A DNA stretch of 16,028 bases from an uncultured Anaerococcus sp. Its GTDB lineage: Bacteria > Bacillota > Clostridia > Tissierellales > Peptoniphilaceae. Each line of letters starts with the position of its first letter. Position 1 is the stretch's first letter. Both the position numbers and the translations under genes were made by a program. The notes under the pieces are model-generated. The model did no database searches. It saw only the letters and a list, made by a program, of their open reading frames with translations, and was not told the DNA's origin. Where the stretch lies: NCBI GenBank assembly GCA_900550345.1, contig URRX01000016.1, forward strand, positions 1 through 16,028. The letters are read 5' to 3'. Below are positions 7,045-13,905 of the stretch, piece after piece.

Positions 7045-7518
7045 TGGTTTATCTAATAAGTTGATGTGGCAGTAACCATTTGGATTTTTTTCTAAATAAT
7101 TTTGGTGGTAATCTTCTGCTTTTATGAAATTTTCTAATTTTTCTACTTTTATTTGTATTTTTCTTTCTTCATTTTTTTGTTTTTGATCTAAAAATTTTCT
7201 AGAAAATTCTAAATCTTTTTCATCATTTGAAAAAATTCCACTTCTATATTGACTACCAACATCATTTCCTTGTTTATTTATTGAAAATGGATCAATAATA
7301 TAGTAAAAATATTCTAAAATTCTTTTTAGTGATTCTTCTTTTCCATCATATATTATCTCTACAGTTTCTGCGTGATTTGTTTTATATAAATTTTCATAAG
7401 ATGTATTTTCCGTATTTCCATTAGCATATCCTACAAGAGTTTTTTCTATTCCTTTTATATCTTTAAAATATGCTTCTATTCCCCAAAAACATCCTCCTGC
7501 TAAATATATTTTTTTCAT
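7033..7518 (-). CDS. msrA: Peptide methionine-(S)-S-oxide reductase MsrA
   Basis: Reduces methionine-S-sulfoxide in proteins and free methionine, using thioredoxin-type donors. The catalytic motif GGCFWG places Cys10 at the active site. VGYANG, HAETVEI, VGSQYRSGIF and EDYHQNYL are standard family blocks. A second cysteine at about 150 (NGYCHINLL) is a plausible resolving residue. I set the start at the ATG at 7518, giving 161 aa; it overlaps the stop of the ThrE-type gene as ATGA, and MKKIYLAGGCFWG is the usual beginning. A TTG at 7536 in frame belongs to TTGGAG and is more likely a ribosome binding site. The last residues N-L-G and the TAA are encoded by the right terminal hairpin of the palindromic element. 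No MsrB domain or gene is adjacent. Confidence 0.95.
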   Translation of the reverse strand: MKKIYLAGGCFWGIEAYFKDIKGIEKTLVGYANGNTENTSYENLYKTNHAETVEIIYDGKEESLKRILEYFYYIIDPFSINKQGNDVGSQYRSGIFSNDEKDLEFSRKFLDQKQKNEERKIQIKVEKLENFIKAEDYHQNYLEKNPNGYCHINLLDKPNLG

Positions 7519-7991
7519 TTTTTCTTTTTTCTCCAATCGTATCTCTTGCTAGGTTTTCTAAATTTAAATCCTCTTAATGATTTTGATAGAGCTGATGCCA
7601 ATAATATACCAAATGAAATTGCAGACGCAGCTGCTAGGGTATCAAATAAATTTATTAAAGCCAAAGATTTTTCTCCGTCAACAAAATAGTATAAGGTATT
7701 ATAGATTCCTTTTCCAGGAACTAAATTGATTATTCCAGGAACTATAAATAATATAGCTGGCATATGACATTTTCTTGCAAAAATTTCTCCCATTATACCT
7801 GTAAAATATGCACCTGCTAAGGCTTTTAAAAAAACTCCATCTCCAATTACATCTCCAACTATTTGATATATTACAAATCCAATTGCACCAGCAAGTGATG
7901 ATAATTTTATCGAACTTTTTGGACAAGAAAATAGCATAGCAAAACCCACAGCTGAAATATATGAAAATATAAATCCTAATAATAAATGCAT
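7515..7991 (-). CDS. ThrE-type exporter, small membrane half (ThrE_2/DUF3815)
   Basis: Integral membrane protein of 158 aa with four or five hydrophobic segments (about 1-20, 28-50, 53-68, 75-92 and 115-140). The loop VPGIINLVPGKG near residues 83-94 is the hallmark of the ThrE_2 domain. In actinobacterial ThrE this domain is fused to a ThrE_1 domain; in Firmicutes the two are often separate genes, as here, and are expected to form one threonine/serine exporter. Substrate is inferred from the family only. The C-terminus is very basic (KRYDWRKKKK), fitting a cytoplasmic tail. Start: AAGGAGG lies 4 bases before the ATG. Only 9 bases separate it from the large half upstream, and its stop overlaps msrA. 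Confidence 0.88.
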   Translation of the reverse strand: MHLLLGFIFSYISAVGFAMLFSCPKSSIKLSSLAGAIGFVIYQIVGDVIGDGVFLKALAGAYFTGIMGEIFARKCHMPAILFIVPGIINLVPGKGIYNTLYYFVDGEKSLALINLFDTLAAASAISFGILLASALSKSLRGFKFRKPSKRYDWRKKKK

Positions 7992-8000
7992 ATTTCCTCC

Positions 8001-8771
8001 TTATAAAATAGTCATTGGTACTGCAACGCCAATTGCAAGAGCTAATGAAATAAATAAAGACATTGTAAGTCCTACAAGTCCGCTTGTCGCATCTCCACTC
8101 ATCAAATCTCTTATAGAATTTGTCAAAATAAATCCCGGTACATATGGCATCATAGATGAAATTATTACATTTGCCGTATTAAACCCACCAAAAAATTTTC
8201 CAATCATCAGGGTTAAAAATGATACCATTATTCCTGCGACAAAATTATCAATAAAATATCCGTACATTTTCTTTTCAATATTTCTATATACAAGAAAAGT
8301 TAACAATGATACAAGAAACGTAACTGGAAGATCCAAAAAAATTGGATCTTTTGGATTTACCAAAATTGGAAAAGCAGTTGATGCAAGAACTGCACCGATA
8401 ATTGTAACTTTCGGATCAATAATCGTAGTTTTTCTTATATTGTCAAGTTCAATTAAAGCTTCATCCAATGTTAATTCGTGATTACAAAATTTTCTAGAAA
8501 AAGAATTTACCTTATCTACAATTATTAAATTATTTCCCCTATTTTTTACTCTCTTAACATTAGCATATGTTTTTCCATCGACATTAAATGAATACATCAT
8601 AGCATTAAAAGTTGCAAAAACATCAATATCACTAGCATTATAAATTGACCTAATAATTCTTTCTACAGTATCTTCAACCCTATAAATTTCGGCACCATTT
8701 TTTAACATCATTGCTCCTGCTCTTGATGTTATTTCTAGTAATTTGTTTATATCATCTTCGTTATACTTCAT
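8001..8771 (-). CDS. ThrE-type exporter, large half (ThrE_1/DUF1212)
   Basis: A 256-aa protein whose N-terminal soluble part carries the DUF1212 signature: SRAGAMMLKNGAEIYRVEDT at about 13-32 (position from this start) and the following FATFNAMMYS stretch. The C-terminal half from about 120 is hydrophobic, with about five membrane segments. With the small half next door it should form a threonine/serine exporter like ThrE of Corynebacterium glutamicum. I prefer the ATG at 8771 because AAGGAA lies 9 bases upstream, whereas the in-frame TTG at 8777 is only 2 bases from it. A hairpin terminator lies between this gene and the J-domain gene and no clear promoter was found in between, so expression probably depends on read-through. 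Confidence 0.88.
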   Translation of the reverse strand: MKYNEDDINKLLEITSRAGAMMLKNGAEIYRVEDTVERIIRSIYNASDIDVFATFNAMMYSFNVDGKTYANVKRVKNRGNNLIIVDKVNSFSRKFCNHELTLDEALIELDNIRKTTIIDPKVTIIGAVLASTAFPILVNPKDPIFLDLPVTFLVSLLTFLVYRNIEKKMYGYFIDNFVAGIMVSFLTLMIGKFFGGFNTANVIISSMMPYVPGFILTNSIRDLMSGDATSGLVGLTMSLFISLALAIGVAVPMTIL

Positions 8772-8794
8772 TTGCAAATTCCTTTTTTAAATGC

Positions 8795-8831
8795 AAAAGT
8801 AACTTTCCTAAATTGAAGGAAAGTTACTTTT
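8795..8831 (-). terminator. Perfect 15-bp hairpin after the J-domain gene
   Basis: AAAAGTAACTTTCCT at 8795-8809 and its exact reverse complement at 8817-8831, loop of 7. On the minus strand the stem ends in ACTTTT and then GCATTT, so the T-tract is only the four bases of the stem base. It starts 9 bases after the J-domain stop. Likely a partial terminator or an mRNA stabiliser between the two cistrons. Confidence 0.65.
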
Positions 8832-8840
8832 AGAAAAATT

Positions 8841-9605
8841 TTACATATTTTTATATTTATTTATATTATCAGAAGATAGAAAGTCATAAGCATCATTTAT
8901 TTTTTGAAATTTTTCTGTTGCATTTGGATCTGTACTGATATCCGGGTGATATTTCTTAGCAAGTTTCCTATAGGCAAGTTTTATTTCATATTGATCACTT
9001 GTGTATGAAACTCCCAAAGTATCACAGGCTTTTTGATATTTTTCCTTAAAACCAAGGTCATTTACAAATCCACCATTTTGATAGGATCCTGTGTTATATC
9101 CACCATTAAAATTTCTTTCGTCAAAATCAAATCCAGAAAAATTAAATCCTTGAAAAAATTCCTCAAATTTTTGATTCATTTCTTCTTGTCTTCTTTGTCT
9201 TTCTTCTTCAGCTTGTCTTCTTCTTTCTCTTTCTTGGTCAAGCCTATATTTTTTAGCATAATCTGATAAATTTTCATATCCTTTCATTTGTCCAGATATT
9301 AATGTATCAGCCTTATCATACATCCATTCTATTAAGGTGTAATTTCCATATCTTAATAAAGAAATAAATGATTTTCCTAAAAATGGAACTACAGCTATTA
9401 CTAAAAATATAGTTAAAAGTCTTGGTGGAATTGCTATAAAAAATATTGGTAAAACAAATATAGCAGAACATCCAATTAACATTATAACTTGGCTTAAACC
9501 TTCAAAGACTGTAACAATGGCATTTAAAATATTTATTAAAAAATTAAATATTGAATTTAATACGCTTGCCAGTCCATGGATAAATTTTCCAAATATTTTT
9601 TTCAC
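8841..9605 (-). CDS. Membrane-anchored protein with C-terminal J domain
   Basis: Numbered from the GTG start, the protein has hydrophobic segments at about residues 16-60 and 61-78 (two or three membrane passes). A charged coiled-coil-like stretch rich in Arg, Gln and Glu follows at about 117-147, then a Phe/Gly/Asn-rich linker (150-180), and a J domain (about 188-254) with the diagnostic HPD at 220-222. J domains stimulate DnaK ATPase; this one would bring DnaK to the membrane. It lacks the zinc and client-binding domains of DnaJ, so it is not the main DnaJ. The client is unknown. The GTG at 9605 (254 aa) is favoured because GGAG lies 6 bases upstream. The in-frame TTG at 9617 is part of that TTGGAG, although it cannot be fully excluded. 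The gene has its own promoter overlapping the end of the ABC transporter gene. Confidence 0.85.
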   Translation of the reverse strand: MKKIFGKFIHGLASVLNSIFNFLINILNAIVTVFEGLSQVIMLIGCSAIFVLPIFFIAIPPRLLTIFLVIAVVPFLGKSFISLLRYGNYTLIEWMYDKADTLISGQMKGYENLSDYAKKYRLDQERERRRQAEEERQRRQEEMNQKFEEFFQGFNFSGFDFDERNFNGGYNTGSYQNGGFVNDLGFKEKYQKACDTLGVSYTSDQYEIKLAYRKLAKKYHPDISTDPNATEKFQKINDAYDFLSSDNINKYKNM

Positions 9606-9619
9606 TTTTTTCTCCAATC

Positions 9620-9655
9620 TACCATGATTATACCCAAGTTATTTTTGTATGTCTA
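9620..9655 (-). promoter_or_regulatory. Sigma-A promoter of the J-domain gene
   Basis: Minus strand: TAGACA (9655-9650), a 17-base spacer and a perfect TATAAT (9632-9627). The -35 begins directly after the stop codon of the ABC transporter gene. Predicted start near 9620, leader about 15 bases. Confidence 0.7.
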
Positions 9656-11425
9656 CTAGCCGAAAAGCTCTTCATTATTAGAATTATAAAGTTTGTAATA
9701 AATTCCTTTTTTATCTAATAATTCTTTATGACTTCCTCTTTCAACAATTCCATCATCAGTTAAGACAATAATAGAATCAGCATTTATAATTGTAGAAAGT
9801 CTGTGGGCGATTGTTAATGTTGTTCTTCCCTTAGATAATTTTTCCAAAGAATCTTGAACTATAGCCTCACTTGTATTATCTAAAGAAGAAGTTGCCTCAT
9901 CCAAAATTAAAATTGGTGGATTTTTCAAAAATACCCTTGCAATAGAAATTCTTTGTTTTTGACCTCCAGAAAGTTTAACTCCTCTTTCTCCAATATAAGT
10001 ATCAAATCCATTTGATAATTCCATAATAAAATCATAAGCTCCCGCAAGCTTACTTGCCATAATTATTTCATCATCACTGGCATCTTCTTTTCCATACAAA
10101 ATATTTTCTCTGATAGTTCCACCAAATAAATAAACATCCTGTTGGACAATACCTATGTTATTTCTCAAAGAATTTAAGGTTAAATCATTAATGTCTTTAT
10201 CGTCAATTAAAATTCTTCCCTTATTTGTCTCATAAAATCTAGGAATTAGTTTTGTAACAGTAGTTTTTCCTGCCCCAGATGGTCCAACAAGAGCAACATT
10301 TTCTCCAACATTTATGTCAAAATTAATATCTTCCAAAATCCATGGATCTTCATCTGCTTGGTCTGGATATTTAAAATATGCATGGTCAAAGGAAATTTTT
10401 CCCTTAACATCTGTAAGTTTTTTGGAATTTTCTTTATCAAATATATCGGATTTCATATTAATTACTTCATTAAATCTTTCAATTCCAGTAATTCCTTTTT
10501 GATATTGGTCAGTAAATTCTACAAGCCTATTAACTGTTGCAATAATTGTATTTAAATATAAAACAAAGGCAACAAGGTCTCCTGGGCTCATTATATTTTT
10601 TATAACAAAATTACCACCCATAATTATTAAAATTGCATACATACTTCCTGCAAATAATTGGTTAATCATGTTATAAGATGCCATATTATAATATTTTACT
10701 TTTTTAATATCGACAAACTTATCATTTCCCTTTTTAAATTTTCTTTTTTCTAAATCTTCGTTGGCAAAAGATTTAACAACATCAATTCCAAGTAGAGAAT
10801 CTTCTATACTTGCATTTATTTCACCAATTTGTCTTTTTTCACTTTTAACTGATCTTGAAAAAGCTCTTCTTTTAACTCTTGCAGCATACACCATTACCGG
10901 AATAATAATATACAAAACCAAAGTTAAAGGAATATTTATAGTCATCAAAACTACAAATGATATTGTAAGTTTTATAAATCCTATAAAAAATTCTTCAGGA
11001 CAATGATGGGAAAATTCCGTAATATCAAATAAATCTGTTGTCATTCTGCTCATTAGTTGACCAATTTTTGTTTCGTTAAAAAATGCAGTTGACATTGTCA
11101 AAAAATGTTTGAAAATATCACGCCTCATATCTTTTTCAATATGAGCTCCCATTATATGACCATAAGATTGCATAAAATATCTTCCAGCAACTTCTACAAG
11201 TTTCGTTAGAGCATATATTAAAGTAAGTTTTATAATAATAGAATAAGTTAGGCTAGAATTTGATGCATGATCTGTGAGTGTTGATAAAATAATTGGTAAA
11301 ATTAATTCACAAACAGTTGTTAAAAATGCAGAAAATAAATCAATAGCCAAAATATTTTTGTAATCCTTGTAATAAGGAATAAATTTTTTGATTAATTCTT
11401 TATCAGAATAAGTTCTTTTTTCCAT
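9656..11425 (-). CDS. ABC exporter, fused permease and ATPase (half-transporter)
   Basis: A 589-aa type IV (MsbA/LmrA-like) half-transporter. Six membrane helices span about residues 20-305 and the nucleotide-binding domain about 340-580. Seen motifs are Walker A GPSGAGKTT at 381-389, the Q-loop at 428-429, signature LSGGQ at 485-489, Walker B ILILDE at 505-510, D-loop SSLD and H-loop His541. All are canonical, so the protein can work as a homodimer; no second half-transporter gene is adjacent. Substrate cannot be told from sequence; family members move lipids, drugs or peptides. No peptidase C39 domain and no peptide precursor gene is present, which argues against a bacteriocin exporter. The ATG follows AAGGAGGAG. 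It is divergent from nfnA across 112 bases. Confidence 0.95.
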   Translation of the reverse strand: MEKRTYSDKELIKKFIPYYKDYKNILAIDLFSAFLTTVCELILPIILSTLTDHASNSSLTYSIIIKLTLIYALTKLVEVAGRYFMQSYGHIMGAHIEKDMRRDIFKHFLTMSTAFFNETKIGQLMSRMTTDLFDITEFSHHCPEEFFIGFIKLTISFVVLMTINIPLTLVLYIIIPVMVYAARVKRRAFSRSVKSEKRQIGEINASIEDSLLGIDVVKSFANEDLEKRKFKKGNDKFVDIKKVKYYNMASYNMINQLFAGSMYAILIIMGGNFVIKNIMSPGDLVAFVLYLNTIIATVNRLVEFTDQYQKGITGIERFNEVINMKSDIFDKENSKKLTDVKGKISFDHAYFKYPDQADEDPWILEDINFDINVGENVALVGPSGAGKTTVTKLIPRFYETNKGRILIDDKDINDLTLNSLRNNIGIVQQDVYLFGGTIRENILYGKEDASDDEIIMASKLAGAYDFIMELSNGFDTYIGERGVKLSGGQKQRISIARVFLKNPPILILDEATSSLDNTSEAIVQDSLEKLSKGRTTLTIAHRLSTIINADSIIVLTDDGIVERGSHKELLDKKGIYYKLYNSNNEELFG

Positions 11426-11446
11426 TTCTCCTCCTTTTTATTTATA

Positions 11447-11462
11447 CTCTAGTATTTTACTA
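11447..11462 (-). promoter_or_regulatory. Probable -10 and overlapping 13-bp inverted repeat upstream of the ABC gene
   Basis: Minus strand: TAAAAT at 11459-11454 could be the -10 (leader about 21 bases), but no good -35 is present. It is covered by the exact inverted repeat TAGTA-TTT-TACTA (11450-11462), a possible repressor site. The AT-rich context makes chance symmetry quite possible. Confidence 0.35.
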
Positions 11463-11481
11463 CTAATTAAAACTAATTCAC

Positions 11482-11516
11482 TTGATTTTTTATTTGTAAT
11501 TGTTAAAATATTATTA
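11482..11516 (+). promoter_or_regulatory. Extended -10 promoter of nfnAB
   Basis: TTGATT (11482-11487), a 16-base spacer ending in TGT, and TAAAAT (11504-11509). Predicted start near 11516. An AGGAGG ribosome binding site at 11528-11533 sits 4 bases before the nfnA ATG. Confidence 0.55.
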
Positions 11517-11517
11517 A
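11500..11517. promoter_or_regulatory. Rex-like operator over the nfnAB -10
   Basis: TTGTTAA-AATA-TTATTAA matches 12 of the 14 fixed positions of the Firmicute Rex site TTGTTAA-N4-TTAACAA. It covers the -10 hexamer and the predicted start, the place expected for a repressor. Rex senses the NADH/NAD+ ratio, which suits an NADH/NADPH transhydrogenating enzyme. AT-rich background lowers the weight of the match. Confidence 0.45.
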
Positions 11518-11537
11518 AGATATTATTAGGAGGAAAT

Positions 11538-12380
11538 ATGGCAAGAATAATTGAAAAAACAAATCTTAATGATTCTACCATTAAATTTGTTGTAAATTCT
11601 CCAGATATTGCCAAAAGAGCAAAACCTGGCCAATTTATAATTTTAAGAATAGATGAAAAAGGAGAAAGAGTTCCTTTTACAATTTCTGAAACTGATGATG
11701 AAAACGTAACAATAATTGTTCAAATCGTTGGTGGAACAACCATAAGAATGAATGAATTAAAAGCTGGTGATGGATTTTTAGATTTTGTTGGACCTTTAGG
11801 ACAACCAACAGAACTTGATAAATATAAAGGAAAAAATGTTTGTGTAATTGGTGGCGGTCTAGGAACTGCTATTGCCTACCCTCAAGCAAAATATTTACAT
11901 AAAATTGGAGCCCATACAGATGTAATAATGGGTTTTAAAAATAAAGACATAATAATTCTTGAAGATGAATTAAAAGAATCTTCTGATAATTTATATATTA
12001 CTACTGATGATGGATCTTATGGAAAACAAGGTTTTGTTACTGAAGTTTTAAAAGAAAATATTGAAAATGGAAAAAAATATGATCTTGTTTTAGCAATTGG
12101 ACCAATGATAATGATGAAAAATACTGCTCTTGTTACAAAAGAATATGACATACCAACTATTGTTTCACTAAACTCAATTATGGTAGATGGAACAGGAATG
12201 TGTGGTTGTTGTAGAGTAACAGTTGGTGGCGAAATGAAATTTGCATGTGTTGATGGTCCAGATTTTGATGCTTTTGAAGTAGATTTTGATGAGGCTATGA
12301 ACAGGGGAAGAAATTACCAACAAGAAGAAAGAGAACATATTTGTAGACTAACAGGAGATATAAGAAATGGCAAAATTTAA
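11538..12380 (+). CDS. nfnA: NfnA, small subunit of NADH-dependent ferredoxin:NADP+ oxidoreductase
   Basis: A 280-aa FAD/NAD-binding protein of the ferredoxin-NADP+ reductase / dihydroorotate dehydrogenase electron-transfer (PyrK-like) type. The FAD motif RVPFT is at 44-48, the pyridine-nucleotide motif GGGLGTA at 105-111, and the C-terminal [2Fe-2S] region at about 216-242 (DGTGMCGCCRV ... FACVDGP) with Asp218 and Cys222, 224, 225 and 237. In the studied Nfn enzymes this cluster is bound by one Asp and three Cys, which fits here. NfnA carries the bifurcating or NADH-side FAD chemistry together with NfnB, in the cytoplasm. Not PyrK: the gene is next to nfnB, with no pyrD, and the tail after the cluster is that of NfnA. 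Its 3' end overlaps nfnB by 14 bases. Confidence 0.93.
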   Translation: MARIIEKTNLNDSTIKFVVNSPDIAKRAKPGQFIILRIDEKGERVPFTISETDDENVTIIVQIVGGTTIRMNELKAGDGFLDFVGPLGQPTELDKYKGKNVCVIGGGLGTAIAYPQAKYLHKIGAHTDVIMGFKNKDIIILEDELKESSDNLYITTDDGSYGKQGFVTEVLKENIENGKKYDLVLAIGPMIMMKNTALVTKEYDIPTIVSLNSIMVDGTGMCGCCRVTVGGEMKFACVDGPDFDAFEVDFDEAMNRGRNYQQEEREHICRLTGDIRNGKI

Positions 12381-13758
12381 TATGAGTAAAGAAAAGGTAG
12401 TTATGCCTGAACAAGATCCAAATGTTAGAAACAAAAATTTTAAGGAAGTATCTTTGGGTTATGATTTAGAAATGGCCCAAGAAGAAGCACTTAGATGTGT
12501 TCAATGTAAAAACAAACCTTGTATGGGAGGATGCCCAGTTTCAGTAAGAATTCCAGAATTTATTCACCAAGTTGTAGGGGGAGATTTGGATAAGGCTTAC
12601 GAAATTATTTCATCAACAAATAACCTTCCGGCAATTTGTGGTAGAGTTTGTCCGCAAGAAAGCCAATGTGAAGGAGTTTGTACAAGAGGAAAAAATGGTG
12701 AAGCTGTAGGAATCGGTCGCCTTGAAAGATTTGTTGCAGATTATCATATGAATAAATCTTATAATAAACCAGTTGAAGTTACAGGACAAAATAAAAAAGT
12801 TGCAGTTGTCGGATCTGGTCCTTCAGGACTTTCATGTGCGGCTGACCTTGCAAAATTAGGATATCAAGTTGTAATGTTTGAAGCTTTCCACACAGCAGGT
12901 GGAGTTTTGATGTATGGAATTCCAGAATTTAGACTTCCAAAAACTTTAGTACAAAAAGAATTAAAAAATGTAATTGGTCTTGGTGTAAAACTTCAAAGAA
13001 ATACAATTATTGGTAGAACAAAATCAATTAATGAATTATTTGATGAAGGTTTTGAGGCAGTTTATGTTTCAACTGGGGCTGGTCTTCCAAAATTTTTGGG
13101 AATTGAAGGAGAAAATTTAAATGGAGTTTATTCTGCAAATGAATTTTTGACAAGAATGAACTTGATGAAAGCATATAAATTTCCAGAATATGATACACCA
13201 GTTCATATTGGCAAAAAAGTTTGTGTAGTTGGTGGTGGAAACGTAGCGATGGATGCGGCAAGATCTGCAAAAAGAATGGGTGCAGATGTAACTGTTGTTT
13301 ACAGAAGAAGTTTCGAACAAATGCCAGCTAGAGTTGAAGAAAGCCACCATGCAAAGGAAGAAGGAATTAACTTTATGAACCTCCACAATCCTGTTGAAAT
13401 TAAAGGAGAAAATGGCTGGGTTAAAAAAGTTAAACTCGAAGTAATGGAATTAGGAGAAGAAGATAAATCTGGAAGAAGACGTCCAATTCCTACTGGAAAA
13501 TATGAAGAAGTTGATTTTGATTCTGTAATTGTTTCAATTGGTCAATCTCCAAACCCATTAATCAAACAAACAAATGATGATATTAATACAGAATCATGGG
13601 GTGGAATTATTATTGATGATTCTACAATGACAAGTAAAGACGGAGTTTTTGCAGGAGGAGATGCAGTTAGTGGAGCTGCAACAGTAATTCTTGCTATGGG
13701 AGCTGGTAAAAAAGCTGCTGAAAATATTGATAAATATATAAAAAATAAGAATAAATAA
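12367..13758 (+). CDS. nfnB: NfnB, large subunit of NADH-dependent ferredoxin:NADP+ oxidoreductase (GltA-like)
   Basis: A 463-aa flavoprotein related to the small subunit of glutamate synthase. Two N-terminal cysteine groups (44, 47, 52, 56 and 91, 95, 101, 105) hold the two [4Fe-4S] clusters. The FAD fold begins at GSGPSG (149-154), the NADPH fold at GGGNVA (289-294), and a C-terminal FAD motif ends in GDAVSGAATV. With NfnA it couples reduction of NADP+ to NADH and reduced ferredoxin oxidation by flavin-based electron bifurcation. It is often annotated as gltA, NADPH-dependent glutamate synthase, but no glutamate synthase large subunit is present and the partner is NfnA. The ATG at 12367 has AGGAGA 9-14 bases upstream inside nfnA. 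A strong terminator follows. Confidence 0.93.
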   Translation: MAKFNMSKEKVVMPEQDPNVRNKNFKEVSLGYDLEMAQEEALRCVQCKNKPCMGGCPVSVRIPEFIHQVVGGDLDKAYEIISSTNNLPAICGRVCPQESQCEGVCTRGKNGEAVGIGRLERFVADYHMNKSYNKPVEVTGQNKKVAVVGSGPSGLSCAADLAKLGYQVVMFEAFHTAGGVLMYGIPEFRLPKTLVQKELKNVIGLGVKLQRNTIIGRTKSINELFDEGFEAVYVSTGAGLPKFLGIEGENLNGVYSANEFLTRMNLMKAYKFPEYDTPVHIGKKVCVVGGGNVAMDAARSAKRMGADVTVVYRRSFEQMPARVEESHHAKEEGINFMNLHNPVEIKGENGWVKKVKLEVMELGEEDKSGRRRPIPTGKYEEVDFDSVIVSIGQSPNPLIKQTNDDINTESWGGIIIDDSTMTSKDGVFAGGDAVSGAATVILAMGAGKKAAENIDKYIKNKNK

Positions 13759-13785
13759 TTCTATTTAACTTAATTAATAATTTAG

Positions 13786-13831
13786 TGTATCAACCTAAAT
13801 CTTTATTCTAGATTAGGTTGATACATTTTTT
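13786..13831 (+). terminator. Rho-independent terminator of nfnAB
   Basis: TGTATCAACCTAAATCT pairs with AGATTAGGTTGATACA (one bulged base), loop of seven, followed by ATTTTTTA. It begins 27 bases after the nfnB stop. Confidence 0.88.
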
Positions 13832-13840
13832 ATGTAAATT

Positions 13841-13896
13841 TTAAAATAAAAATCCGATTAAAAGATTTTTATTAATCTGTTTAATCGGATTTTTTA
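13841..13896. terminator. Bidirectional terminator between convergent genes
   Basis: Stem AAATCCGATTAAA + AGATT against AATCT + (bulged G) + TTTAATCGGATTT, loop of six. It is flanked by TTTTTT on the plus strand and TTTTTATTTT on the minus strand, so it can end the minus-strand repeat-protein gene and back up the nfnAB terminator. Confidence 0.85.
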
Positions 13897-13905
13897 ATCT
13901 ATTTT

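Noticed and set aside
9656..11425. ABC transporter as a bacteriocin or peptide exporter
   Set aside because: No N-terminal C39 peptidase domain and no small leader-peptide gene nearby.
13028..13386. Minus-strand frames opposite nfnB
   Set aside because: Antisense to a conserved flavoprotein gene with intact motifs; compositions are not protein-like.
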